Shown piece by piece: positions 9,494 to 19,059 of a stretch of 64,000 nt of DNA (position 1 is the stretch's first letter; the number at the start of each line of letters is the position of its first letter). The notes under the pieces were generated by a model, which worked only from the letters and a program-made list of their open reading frames with translations, had not been told where the DNA came from and ran no database searches. This DNA is from Tritrichomonas musculus. Lineage: Eukaryota > Parabasalia > Tritrichomonadida > Tritrichomonadidae. The position numbers were made by a program, and so were the translations under genes. The DNA is taken from NCBI GenBank assembly GCA_039105265.1, contig JAPFFF010000001.1:8742001-8806000 (forward strand), written 5' to 3'.

Positions 9494-9844
9494 TTATTCT
9501 TTGTTGTTCTTAAATGCCAATAATCTATTAATCATATATGATGATACATTTAACTTCAATTTGTCTTTCAATAAGTTTTGTGTATATGAACACCTTTTAT
9601 GTCCTGGCAACTTATTTATATCATTCATTACTTTATCATCCAAAAATTCTAAAACTTTTTCACGTTCATCCTTGTTCAAGAACTTTGATGAATTGAATAT
9701 TGAACGTGTTCTTTTATGGTTTGCTTCTGTATTTGCTTCTTCATTTGTTTCTTCTTCTTCACTTACTTCTTGTTTTGATTCTAATATCAAAAGTAATTTA
9801 TGTATTTCTTCAATGTGTTTTATTATTTCTCTTAACTCAGACAT
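9494..9844 (-). CDS. Small Polinton protein with conserved C-terminal domain (116 aa), outer copy
   Basis: A glutamate-rich middle precedes a C-terminal domain (RSIFNSSKFLNKDERE... to ...SYMINRLLAFKN) shared with the 167-aa inner protein at 30672-31175. The inner protein has a longer acidic linker and an Asn/Asp-rich tail. The conserved domain is helical and lysine rich and may bind nucleic acid. The gene is divergent from the polymerase gene, sharing a 92-bp AT-rich promoter region with it. Confidence 0.7.
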   Translation of the reverse strand: MSELREIIKHIEEIHKLLLILESKQEVSEEEETNEEANTEANHKRTRSIFNSSKFLNKDEREKVLEFLDDKVMNDINKLPGHKRCSYTQNLLKDKLKLNVSSYMINRLLAFKNNKE

Positions 9845-9936
9845 TTCAATGAAATAAAAAACTCGAAATATTTTTTATTTTTTGATTTAACATTTTTTCA
9901 AATTTCAAATAATTTGATTTTTTAATAATATCATAA

Positions 9937-12900
9937 ATGAGTTCTCGTTATTACTATAGAAAAGATACCAAATCATTTGTTATTGAACAAATCAGGTATA
10001 TCAATAATGAACTTCAATTAAAACCTCGTTTGTCAACATCTAAACCTTCTGACTATGATGTTAAACATTTCAAGTCAATCTTAGAAAACTATCTAACTTC
10101 ATTCGGTTTTAGAGAACATGAAGGTGATAGAATCAATGATACAACAATATTAGCTTTCGTCAATAGAATGAAGAAAGAAGCAGAAGAACAAGAAGAAGAG
10201 GAGGAAGAGGAACAATTTGAAGAAGAAGAACAAGATGATGAACAACAACTAAAACAAAAACAAAAACAAATCGAGGACAACATTAAAATTGCTCATGATG
10301 CACTCAACAAAGCCCTTCAATTAATTAAATCTGAAAATATATTATTGAGAATATTACCACCAAAGACAAACAAACAACCTCAACGATATGAAGATATTCG
10401 ATTCAACAATGAAAATGCTGAATTAATTGAATACATCAAAAAGTTTGGCTATAAAGGTGTTCATTCAAAACATGATTCATATTTCATAATCAATGAACCT
10501 GAAAACTTTGATGAAGCCGTCGAAGCATGCAGTCATTTCATTGACCAATTCCCAAATGATAGTGAAAAGGTTGAACGATTAGATGAAGACAGTAAAGAAC
10601 CAATCAAAATATATTACAAAAACGGAGTTTCATCAATTGAAGACATCAATGAATATTTAACTGAGACAGTGTTTAAACAAGAAGTGAAACCGTTCAAAAT
10701 ATATTTTCAATTGACAGGCATATTTGAGATACCGCCCAAGAATGAAAACGAAAGATATACGTATGAAGCAAGTGAAATCAAATGGAAGAACTATAAATCA
10801 TCAATTCCGATAATAGTTAGAGAGAGTAAAGATGTTGACAAAGTTAAACTGTATGTTGAATCAAAAATACATGAATATGAAACCACTACTTCAAACATCA
10901 AATTATGTATCGTTTGGTCTGTTTCGTTTACAATCTCACGAGTTGTTAAGATAACAGGAAAGATTGATGAAGTTTCAGAATTGTTTGGCAAAAATAAATA
11001 TATCATTATTGATAACGTTGATGATTGTTTGTGTTGGTATCGTTTCCTTGCTTGTTGTTTGTTTCCTGAACTAACAAATCAAAACAAAGATGAAAAGAAA
11101 ACAAAATATAATACAGCTAACAGAACCAAAGCTGCAAAGAAAATATTATGTGAAGACCATGGAATAACTTATTCAACTAAACCTACAAAAGCAGCAAATC
11201 AATTCATCAACTCATTCAAAGGTATCACGATTGAAGAAATGAAAGAATCAGCGAAGAAGCATAACATTAATGTTAACATCTATGAATACAACCAAATTGA
11301 AACAGATAAAAAAGGCTTTTTCGATTTACAGGATCAATGGCATAACGTCGATGATGAAACAAAAACGTTTTCAGCTCTCTTGTATTCAAAGGATAAGATA
11401 CTTCACATCATGTATATCATCAATGCTGAAGCATTAACAAATATTCATATATGCCCCCATTGCGGTTCATATATTCACAAAGGACATGAACACATGGATA
11501 GATTCAACAGACATGTAGATAAATGTGAGAAGCTAGGAGGTAAATTCAAAAAGGATTTCATTCCTTCACGAGAAGCTTTACCGTACTGCCCGCACATCTT
11601 AAACAATCCTGTTTATTTGTATTGTCTTTCATATGAGCTTGAATGGAAGCCAACAAAGCATTATATCACTTATGATTTTGAAACAATGGAGCAAAAGATT
11701 GAAAAGAAAGTCAGTGATAAATCAGTTATCAATTCTCGATTGATTCCTTTGAGTGTTTCATCATGTGTGAAGCTTGATAAAGGATTGATAACAAAGAACT
11801 TTGATATACGAACAAATGAATTCATTGCCAAATGGATTGACTGGTTATTTGTTGTTGGCTGTGATGTGTATGCTGATAAGTTGAATCATTTGAAATCATT
11901 CATCAAAGATAAATCAGAAGAAGAACTCAATAAAATAGATACATCATTGAAAACAATAACAGTGTTCGGTTTTAACTCATCACGATTTGATTCAAACTTA
12001 TTCAAAGAGCAATTGATTAAAAATCATTGGTCTATCGATAGCGGAATGATTGGAACTGCTACATCATTGAAACAATTCATATTGAAATCATCAAAGTATC
12101 CTATTCGATTACGATTCATTGACGCACAAGCATTTGTTGCTGGAGGAACACTCAAACAGTTTGGCATTGATTTTGGCGGTATATCTAACAGTTCGAAAGG
12201 TGTATTTCCTTATGAAGCAATCAACAATGAAAATTATAATGAAGTGTTATCAAAGAATGAACCATTCAAATATGAAGACTTCTACAGTTATCTCAATCAA
12301 AAGAATCCATTAACAAAAGCTGATTATGAGGAGTATTTGATTGATTCAAAGAGGTTTGCAACTCGTTGGGATTACCTGTTATCATACAATGACAATGATG
12401 TTGAAATGATGATTAATCCTATTGATAATCTTATTCAAATGAATGCTGAATATAAAGTTGATTTAATTAGCAATCTTTCATTGTCAAAGAACGCATCATG
12501 TATCAAATATGCTCTTGCTTACAAAGATTTCAACCCGAAGAACGACTATGAAATCATAAACAAATCAAATACATTTAAACCATCAATGAAATGGTGGTTA
12601 AATAAATGTGATAACTATCGAAAGCAAGATGAGAAACACAACAAGATGAACCAAAATCAGAGGGATTTAACAAAATGTGTTAGTGAAAAGGATTTTGATG
12701 CATTCATGAAATTGTATGAATCAAATGAAACAGGTAAATGTCATTTATGTGGTGAACACTTCACATATGAAAACAAACCAACTCTTGACCGAATAGATAA
12801 CAACAAAGGACATCAGATTGATAATTGTTTGTTGGCTTGTGCTGAATGTAATCGTTTGAGACAAAGAGATGATGACAAGATAACAAGAACCAAAATACAA

Positions 12901-13448
12901 TTGAAGAAATTCTGCAAGCTCCATCACCTTCCCACACTCATAACTGATGAAAAAGAATACTACAATTTGAGAGAGAACATAACGGGAGGATTATCAAATG
13001 TACTTCATCGAGTGAACATTAGAGGTCAAACATTAATCAATAAACTCAAATATGATGCCGTCAATGACAGAATCATCAGCTATGACACTTCAAACATAGT
13101 CTCACACGTTGCTGGTATTGATTTCAATTCATTGTATCCTTCATCATTCAGTTCAGTAAAACATTCATTTAATCCTTATCACGGAGGAATCATGTACATG
13201 CCTGGTTCATTTATAAAACGATTTGATGTTTATGATGAACAAGGAAACAAGAATGAAAAGGTTCTTAATACTGCAATGAATATCATTCAATCAAAGAAAC
13301 GATTTGATGCAAACCCTGAGTTTATATTCAAAGCTGAAGTCAAATTAAGATGCCCAAAGAATAAAATCAATGATTTGATTAACTTTCCCCCTGTGTTTAG
13401 AAATATCAATATAATGAATGATGAACAAACGATTGGAAGTTATATGTA
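9937..13448 (+). pseudogene. Family B DNA polymerase of outer Polinton, 5' part (split by inner Polinton)
   Basis: This part carries a very acidic stretch near residues 75-110, a cysteine/histidine region resembling an OTU-type fold (DNVDDCLCWYRFLACC), a CPHC...H...C zinc-finger-like motif, and the exonuclease motifs (TYDFET, FNSSRFDSN, YNDND). An embedded HNH motif (CHLCGEHF... NKPTLDRIDNN...CAECNRLR) and polymerase motif A (DFNSLYPS) follow. The gene is interrupted by insertion of the inner Polinton. The remaining polymerase motifs lie at 34030-35101. The intact relative is at 26002-30579. Confidence 0.92.
13443..13448 (+). repeat. Target-site duplication of inner Polinton, left copy (TATGTA)
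   Basis: TATGTA directly precedes the left tip AGTAGTGATAG of the inner element. The same six bases directly follow its right tip at 34030-34035. Polintons characteristically duplicate 6 bp on integration. Confidence 0.95.
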
Positions 13449-13801
13449 AGTAGTGATAGTGGACCAGTTGGAGGGGTGATAAAAAATGACCCCCTCAAAC
13501 CAGGGTTTACAGACCCCAAACCTCAGCTACATGACTCAAAAAATCGCCACTTTTTCAAAATTAGCCCCTCATTTCATTCAAAAATCGGGTAGACACTTTT
13601 GAATCTTCATCTTTGAACTTGTTTAGTAGTATATATCAGTCGGTTTCCGTCGAGCTAAAGCCCACCGTCAACACGACTAATGAACAAAAATAATATGAAC
13701 TCATTTAATGATTACCATCAATTGATGTTTCATTTATTAGACAATTCATTTAATTCATTCTCAAGTTGATGCACTTTATTTTTGAGGCTGTTGATGTCTT
13801 C
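13449..13801 (+). repeat. Left terminal inverted repeat of inner Polinton
   Basis: The 353 bp from AGTAGTGATAGTGGACC to the middle of the 75-aa gene are matched inverted at 33677-34029. The outer 150 bp are unlike the outer Polinton's tips. The inner part, from the gaatcttcatctttgaac motif onward, is shared with it. The 3' end of the 75-aa gene is inside the repeat. Confidence 0.95.
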
Positions 13802-13957
13802 GATAAGAGATTCACGAACGGCAAGACCATCAGAGCCCAACATTCCTGATTTGATATTGTTGAGACATTGTTTGTAATCATAACACTTTTCTTTTAATCC
13901 TCGTTTGATTCGTTTTAATTCTGGTATTTCTTTCTTGTATTCTGTTAGTTCACTCAT
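13730..13957 (-). CDS. Coiled-coil Polinton protein (75 aa), inner copy
   Basis: The protein (MSELTEYKKEIPELKR...) ends in a leucine-heptad helix (INSLKNKVHQLENELNELSNK) typical of a coiled coil. The copy at 47017-47244 is almost identical. Its 3' third lies within the TIR, so a matching 3' fragment occurs at the right TIR near 33677-33748. Its start faces the 77-aa gene across 14 bp, which means a shared, very short divergent promoter. Confidence 0.75.
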   Translation of the reverse strand: MSELTEYKKEIPELKRIKRGLKEKCYDYKQCLNNIKSGMLGSDGLAVRESLIEDINSLKNKVHQLENELNELSNK

Positions 13958-13971
13958 TTAATAACAATTAA

Positions 13972-14205
13972 ATGTCTGCTATTAATCAAATGAGAACCAT
14001 TCATGATGATAAACACAAAAACCATTTTGATAGATTACAATTAACGATGCAAAAGAAGAGAACAAAAATAAACTCAGCTCCGACAGTGAAATGTTATAAT
14101 GAAAAAGGTAATGTATTTCATGAACCACCTCCAAAAACGACTAAATCATTAAATCATCATGATTCACTTAATCATTCGGTGGTTGTCAGGAGCAACAACA
14201 TTTAA
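13972..14205 (+). CDS. Small basic Polinton protein (77 aa), inner copy
   Basis: The protein (MSAINQMRTIHDDKHKNHFDR...) is basic and His/Lys rich, with a central KKRTKIN patch and a PPPKTT segment. It may be a DNA-binding or core protein; that is inference. It overlaps the 3' end of the 158-aa gene by 42 bp on the opposite strand. The same overlap exists in the outer element (46769-47002). Confidence 0.65.
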   Translation: MSAINQMRTIHDDKHKNHFDRLQLTMQKKRTKINSAPTVKCYNEKGNVFHEPPPKTTKSLNHHDSLNHSVVVRSNNI

Positions 14206-14640
14206 AATGTATTCATTAATGACTTTTGATTGTTGGTCAACAACATTTGAAAGCTTATTGATATGTTCTTCAAGTATTTTATTTTTGTTGTTCAATTGAT
14301 TGATTTGTTCAGTGAATTCATTCAATGATTCCTTTATCAATGATATATCAGCCTTGATGTTGTCGTTTTCGAGTGTTTTAGTGATTGTGTTCCCAACTTT
14401 CTTCAAATAAATGTCGCCACCACATCGTTTACCGTCTGTACAATTACGTTTAGTGATTCTGTATTCATTGCCGTCATTAGTGATGATTTTATAAATCTTG
14501 TTCAAATAGTTAGTCGTTTGTGATTTCATTTGCTCGATATTCTTTTGATAGAACAAATTGAACTCTTCAACTGATTTAAACACTTTTGATTCATTAATGT
14601 TTTCGTTTATTACTTTAAGTTCATTGATGTTATCATTCAT
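14164..14640 (-). CDS. Coiled-coil Polinton protein (158 aa), inner copy
   Basis: An N-terminal helix is followed by a short domain (YKIITNDGNEYRITKRNC) with a CTDGKRCGGDIY motif, then a long coiled coil (FTEQINQLNNKNKILEEHI). It could be a trimeric or dimeric virion component, which is inference. It is nearly identical to the outer copy at 46334-46810 and probably co-directional with the 84-aa gene. Confidence 0.7.
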   Translation of the reverse strand: MNDNINELKVINENINESKVFKSVEEFNLFYQKNIEQMKSQTTNYLNKIYKIITNDGNEYRITKRNCTDGKRCGGDIYLKKVGNTITKTLENDNIKADISLIKESLNEFTEQINQLNNKNKILEEHINKLSNVVDQQSKVINEYILNVVAPDNHRMIK

Positions 14641-14676
14641 TTGTATTCATATTAAATCATTATTTTTCATTGTTTT

Positions 14677-14931
14677 TCATTTAACTTCATTCAGTATTGA
14701 TTTACCAAATTTACCTACTCTGTCAGCAACATTTAATCCTGTATCAATTGCGTCAACTACTTGACCAACACCAGGAATGAATTGTGTAATCGGTTTAACT
14801 CTGTCCATGATTTGCTTTCCAACATCAACAACTTTTGGTAATGCTTTAACTGCTTTCTGAGCGAATGATTTAACTTTACCGCCAATTGATTTAAATGCGT
14901 TCTTGATTTTGTTGAATATACCTACACCCAT
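14677..14931 (-). CDS. Small amphipathic Polinton protein (84 aa), inner copy
   Basis: The protein starts MGVGIFNKIKNAFKSIGGKV and is built of lysine-rich amphipathic helices, followed by a Gly/Val hydrophobic segment (FIPGVGQVVDAIDTGLNVAD). It is divergent from the capsid gene and next to it. Small basic amphipathic proteins beside capsid genes in adeno-like elements often act as membrane-active or core proteins of pVI or pX type. That role is inference. The outer copy is 46043-46297. Confidence 0.7.
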   Translation of the reverse strand: MGVGIFNKIKNAFKSIGGKVKSFAQKAVKALPKVVDVGKQIMDRVKPITQFIPGVGQVVDAIDTGLNVADRVGKFGKSILNEVK

Positions 14932-14980
14932 AATTTAATTGATGATAAAAGTGATTTATTTCCTTTTTATTCAATCATAA

Positions 14981-16924
14981 ATGTTATATAGAAACGAGAG
15001 AGCTCATAATCTTCGCACTGAAACAGGAAACGTTCTTCATGCATTTGAAGAGATGCGGAACATGATTAATGTCAATGACGGTACACGTTCATTTTCATTT
15101 AGAACTGTTGACTGTCATGACCAACCAGCTCCGTTTACAGCTGGTCAATATTCGCAAATCAGTTTAACACATCCTGACCACTTCGTAAGTGATATTGATA
15201 AAGGTTTCTTAACATTTCACGTTAAATTAGATTTATCATTGAATACAGATATGAGTAAATTAAATGAAATCAATGACCCCAACAACTTGTACAAACTGTT
15301 TGTCGGTTTCAAATCATCAAACCAGTTGTTTGACAGGTTAGAGATTCTTCATAATAATGTCAATGTCGGATACCAACAGAATGAATGCATTCGTGAAGGC
15401 TTCTTGTATTCTTCAGTTAAACCAGAAGCCGAGAAGAAACGCCGCAGATTTGTTCATTCATTGTGGGAAAACATTAGCAACTATTCACAGACACATGCAG
15501 GAGTTTATGTTAACTTGAATTCATTTAAGAACACTGGAAGAAGTGAAGTCGAATTTGATTTGAATGTTCCTTTTGATGATTTGCTCGCATTACAAGCATT
15601 TGATTTATTCCCTAACGGAATCATTGGTGATTTATCAATTCGTTTTCAAGTCAGTCCAGCTGGTCTTGTTTGGGCAGTATTAGACCCTTACACAGTTGCT
15701 GAAGCAAAAGTATTTCTTGAAGACAATGATTCAATATCGATGGAAGAATTAAACAGACTAAAGGAAATCAAAGCACGAGGACACCTCAAACATCAATTCA
15801 CACAAATCGGTAATCAAGCTGTGATTCCAGGACCTGGAGACAATCCAGACCCACCATCACCTGAACCAACACCAACGAAATATCAATTGAAGTATGAAGT
15901 TAGAGAACAATACGTATCTGCATCTGGAGGTGATTTCGATGAACTGATTGAAAATTGTTCATTAATATTTAGCTTTACTGATGATGAATTTACTGAACTT
16001 GGAATTGAAAAGACTGATGATAATAAAGCAATTTGTCAAGCCCATTATACCAAAGAACATGGTAAATTACCTCAACCATCACATGCAGGTCATGTTTACG
16101 TTAACTTTGTATCTAAAACTGAAGCCAACAAGTTGATGAGCGCTCATTATTCAAAACAAACAGCGACATTAACTGTTAATCGAATGACAATCATGGCTTG
16201 TAAATCTAATATGCAAGGCTTTGGTGTTTGTGAAGCTACAAGACAAGGAATTGAGGACATTTTGAGACAAGGTTTAATCATTCCTTCACAAAAAGTTGAT
16301 TATCATGCTTTCCCAATCGCTCCAGCAGCTAACGGAATCAAGTCAACATTGAATATCCCATTAATCAATGCAACTAATTTATCAATCATGTTTCCAAAGC
16401 ATCATAATGATTTAACTGTCTTTGAAAACCCAGTTTATCAAAACTGTTTCTTGAATATTGGTGGAAAGAACTTCCCAGACGAAAACGTTTCAACTATTGG
16501 TGCACGATTCTTTGAAAATCAATTAACGGCTGGTGATTTAGATGCAATCACTCTTTCATGCACAAAGGAATTTGAAGACTCAATGACAATGCCAAAGAAT
16601 GACGCGAACGGTAAGAGATACAACAACACAATCAGTGATGCAACATCATTTGTTTTCAACATTCAAACTGAACGAGCAAGCGCAGGATATACATTCGACG
16701 GCTTAGATTCAGGTTTCGGAAACGTGCAAATACAAGTCAATGGGCAACCAATATATACTGGAGATGATGATACATATTACAATGTTGTTGAGCCAGATGG
16801 AACCATTCATCATCCATGCCCGACCCAGTTGTTCATCACTCGCGACACCTATTTCCATTTATCTCTTGACGGATTGGTTTACGTTGATGATGAAACACCA
16901 AAAGGAAGTCAAGCAAATGAATAA
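14981..16924 (+). CDS. Polinton major capsid protein (double jelly-roll type), inner copy
   Basis: The 647-aa protein forms the capsid shell in this family. The N-terminal region (FSFRTVDCHDQPAPFTAGQYSQ) and the beta-rich body with LFDRLEILHNNVNVGYQQNE fit the Polinton capsid family in length and in position next to the integrase. Around residues 282-300 there is a Pro/Asp-rich hinge (PGPGDNPDPPSPEPTPT). About 95 residues unlike the outer copy follow, then near-identity resumes at TATLTVNRMTI. The family assignment rests on context and pattern, not on a search. Confidence 0.75.
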   Translation: MLYRNERAHNLRTETGNVLHAFEEMRNMINVNDGTRSFSFRTVDCHDQPAPFTAGQYSQISLTHPDHFVSDIDKGFLTFHVKLDLSLNTDMSKLNEINDPNNLYKLFVGFKSSNQLFDRLEILHNNVNVGYQQNECIREGFLYSSVKPEAEKKRRRFVHSLWENISNYSQTHAGVYVNLNSFKNTGRSEVEFDLNVPFDDLLALQAFDLFPNGIIGDLSIRFQVSPAGLVWAVLDPYTVAEAKVFLEDNDSISMEELNRLKEIKARGHLKHQFTQIGNQAVIPGPGDNPDPPSPEPTPTKYQLKYEVREQYVSASGGDFDELIENCSLIFSFTDDEFTELGIEKTDDNKAICQAHYTKEHGKLPQPSHAGHVYVNFVSKTEANKLMSAHYSKQTATLTVNRMTIMACKSNMQGFGVCEATRQGIEDILRQGLIIPSQKVDYHAFPIAPAANGIKSTLNIPLINATNLSIMFPKHHNDLTVFENPVYQNCFLNIGGKNFPDENVSTIGARFFENQLTAGDLDAITLSCTKEFEDSMTMPKNDANGKRYNNTISDATSFVFNIQTERASAGYTFDGLDSGFGNVQIQVNGQPIYTGDDDTYYNVVEPDGTIHHPCPTQLFITRDTYFHLSLDGLVYVDDETPKGSQANE

Positions 16925-17012
16925 ATGAATTGATTTTCATTAAATAATCATTTTGCTTTGCAAAAGGGAACAGAGTTCCTTCATTAATGAATGCTTTATT
17001 TTTGCGATTCAA

Positions 17013-18128
17013 ATGAATGAATACATCGAAGATGCAGCGAGTACACGCAGCTACAAAGAATCAATCAACTATCCTTTCAAATCTAAATACAAGTACATCA
17101 AAGACACAAACATTAAAACAGAGCCCTATATTAAGGATTACCAATTGAAAACAGTAAAGAAACTATCAAAACCCGATTTTTCATTTGAACCGTATGCGTA
17201 CGAAATCGATATAATGTTTGCATTAAACAAAGCTTATCTCGTCCTAATCAATGTAAACACCAAATACTTAATTGTTGAACCAATTGATTACAAATCTGAG
17301 TTGTATGTAATCAAAGTAATTGATAAACTAGTCAATAAAAGGAATATCAGAATCGAAACAATTAAATGTGATGGTGAAAAGGCTTTCATATCAAATGCAT
17401 TCAAAAGTTATTGCAACGGTGAAGAGCGATATCAATCAGACAAACCATCAATTAAATTCAAAGCTCCTAACAAAATAAAGTTAATCATTGATGATTCACC
17501 TTTCACGAATGCACATAAATGTGTTGATGCAGTAATCAGAACATTAAGAAATGCTTTTGGTCAATCACAACAACGAATGACAAACAATGTATTGATGCAA
17601 CAAATGGTTGAATGGTACAATAACACGCCTCATTCATCTCTTCGCTTATTGAATCCTTTATACACATCATTTGATGAAGAAACTGATGAATACCTTGACA
17701 AACGACAATCAAAATACATTTATCTAACACCTCAACAGATGCAAGACGACCGCGACCTTGAATGGCAATACATAAGAGCGAAATCAATGCAATTGAAAGA
17801 GATTCAACAAAAACAACGATTTAAAGGTCTTCTATCATATAAACCCAAAAATATAATACTCATTCACACCGATTACGGAAAAACAGAAAAGAAACATGAA
17901 AAGCGAAGAAGAGTGTTCAATGAACTCGCTGAATTCATTTGCTATGAGTCTGGAAACGTTAAATGTAAACTATTAAATCCTTTGCGTCAAACTAACAAAA
18001 CACGGAAGAATAAAACAATAATAACTGTACCAATCATGTACACAAAATATGTTTGTTCATCAATAGATGATTTGAATGATGATTATAAAATATTCTTTTT
18101 GGCTTATAAAACGCAAAATGAAAGCTAA
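17013..18128 (+). CDS. Polinton integrase (retroviral type, RNase H fold), inner copy
   Basis: The 371-aa protein catalyses element insertion. The core shows a first acidic strand (EIDIMFALNKAYLVLINVNTKY), a second at IKCDGEKAFIS, and WYNNTPHSSLRLLNPLYTS downstream, as in retroviral and Polinton integrases. A basic C-terminal part (KKHEKRRRVF) follows. The ATG at 17013 is preferred over upstream in-frame starts. It matches the start of the outer copy and lies 9 nt after TTTATTTTT. Its 3' end overlaps the next gene by 11 bp. Confidence 0.85.
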   Translation: MNEYIEDAASTRSYKESINYPFKSKYKYIKDTNIKTEPYIKDYQLKTVKKLSKPDFSFEPYAYEIDIMFALNKAYLVLINVNTKYLIVEPIDYKSELYVIKVIDKLVNKRNIRIETIKCDGEKAFISNAFKSYCNGEERYQSDKPSIKFKAPNKIKLIIDDSPFTNAHKCVDAVIRTLRNAFGQSQQRMTNNVLMQQMVEWYNNTPHSSLRLLNPLYTSFDEETDEYLDKRQSKYIYLTPQQMQDDRDLEWQYIRAKSMQLKEIQQKQRFKGLLSYKPKNIILIHTDYGKTEKKHEKRRRVFNELAEFICYESGNVKCKLLNPLRQTNKTRKNKTIITVPIMYTKYVCSSIDDLNDDYKIFFLAYKTQNES

Positions 18129-18468
18129 ACAACAAATCACAAAACGATACTATCACACACAATCAAAAGATTTTATTCTTCCTGATGATTTCGTTTATAG
18201 TCGCAACAAGAAGTACATTGTTGTTCAGTATTGTGGGGCTGTTGTCAATCAACATATTGTCGGTGATTTGATGGTTCATTCAGATATAGTTGAATTCATG
18301 CCTTTCTGCGACCATTTCATTATGCTTGCTAACAGAAGACAAACCAAATACAGGAAATATGAGTGTCTGAACAACACAAAAAAAGAATATCATTTATGGT
18401 TCACAGACATGAAAGGAAACGTTATTGAACCTGAATCATTTATATTCAGTTGCTTATTAATTTATTGA
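18118..18468 (+). CDS. Small beta-rich Polinton protein (116 aa), inner copy
   Basis: The protein (MKAKQQITKRYYHTQSK...) has alternating hydrophobic strands and ends WFTDMKGN...PESFIFSCLLIY, a pattern reminiscent of the last strands of a jelly roll. A minor capsid role is a guess. The start at 18118 matches the outer copy (42440-42790), which is nearly identical. It overlaps the integrase gene by 11 bp, so translation or transcription of the two is likely coordinated. Confidence 0.65.
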   Translation: MKAKQQITKRYYHTQSKDFILPDDFVYSRNKKYIVVQYCGAVVNQHIVGDLMVHSDIVEFMPFCDHFIMLANRRQTKYRKYECLNNTKKEYHLWFTDMKGNVIEPESFIFSCLLIY

Positions 18469-18475
18469 ATTCAAA

Positions 18476-19006
18476 ATGAATAACAATCATTCACCTCCAG
18501 TGTTTGAAGCTTTTTTTGGACCTTCATCATATAAACCACCTGAATACTATCCAAACACACCAAAATTCGTTAACATCACTGAAGGACCACCCCCGACATG
18601 TGATTATTATATTCCTCGCAAATTCAGAAACATAAGAAGCCCGCCACCAACATTTAAACAACACCCTGCACTCGAAAGAAGAGTTCGAATAAGAGAGAAG
18701 TTATTTGAGCAATTACAAGATGACCCAATATATGAAGTATATGCCAAAGAAAAACAAAGACAAGTTGATTCAATAAAAGCTAAACAACGAATCAACAGAA
18801 TCAAATCATCATTCATTCAACAACCAAACCCTCCTTCACCGTCGATGATTTGGAATGATTCGAGATATTGGAATCAATTGAGAAACACCGATGAATCACT
18901 TGATAAAACTGAAATCACTCCGTTTGATGCTGATTTGAGTCCAACACGTAGACTCAACACATCCAAACATCGAAGACCAAAACGCAAAATGAGTGAACAA
19001 AAATAA
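18476..19006 (+). CDS. Proline-rich protein of unknown function (176 aa), only in inner Polinton
   Basis: The protein (MNNNHSPPVFEAFFGPSSYK...) is rich in Pro, Arg and Asn, with a basic helical middle (RRVRIREKLFEQLQ) and a basic tail (KHRRPKRKM). It resembles no family I know. At the same place the outer element has an unrelated 372-aa gene on the same relative strand, so this is an exchangeable slot. It starts 7 bp after the 116-aa gene. Confidence 0.65.
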   Translation: MNNNHSPPVFEAFFGPSSYKPPEYYPNTPKFVNITEGPPPTCDYYIPRKFRNIRSPPPTFKQHPALERRVRIREKLFEQLQDDPIYEVYAKEKQRQVDSIKAKQRINRIKSSFIQQPNPPSPSMIWNDSRYWNQLRNTDESLDKTEITPFDADLSPTRRLNTSKHRRPKRKMSEQK

Positions 19007-19059
19007 AAGCAATCAACATGATTCAATGAATATCATTTCATTTATTTTTATTCTCTGAT

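Noticed and set aside
10089-10283. Cys/Ser-rich minus-strand frame opposite the acidic part of the polymerase (also at 30233-30427)
   Set aside because: It is the mirror image of the Glu/Gln codons on the other strand and lies within a conserved gene; a shadow frame.
16953-17012. Twenty extra N-terminal codons of the inner integrase
   Set aside because: The outer copy starts at the equivalent of 17013, and the motif TTTATTTTT lies between; the upstream frame is chance.
18076-18117. Fourteen extra N-terminal codons of the 116-aa protein
   Set aside because: They overlap the integrase coding sequence, and the outer copy begins at the equivalent of 18118.
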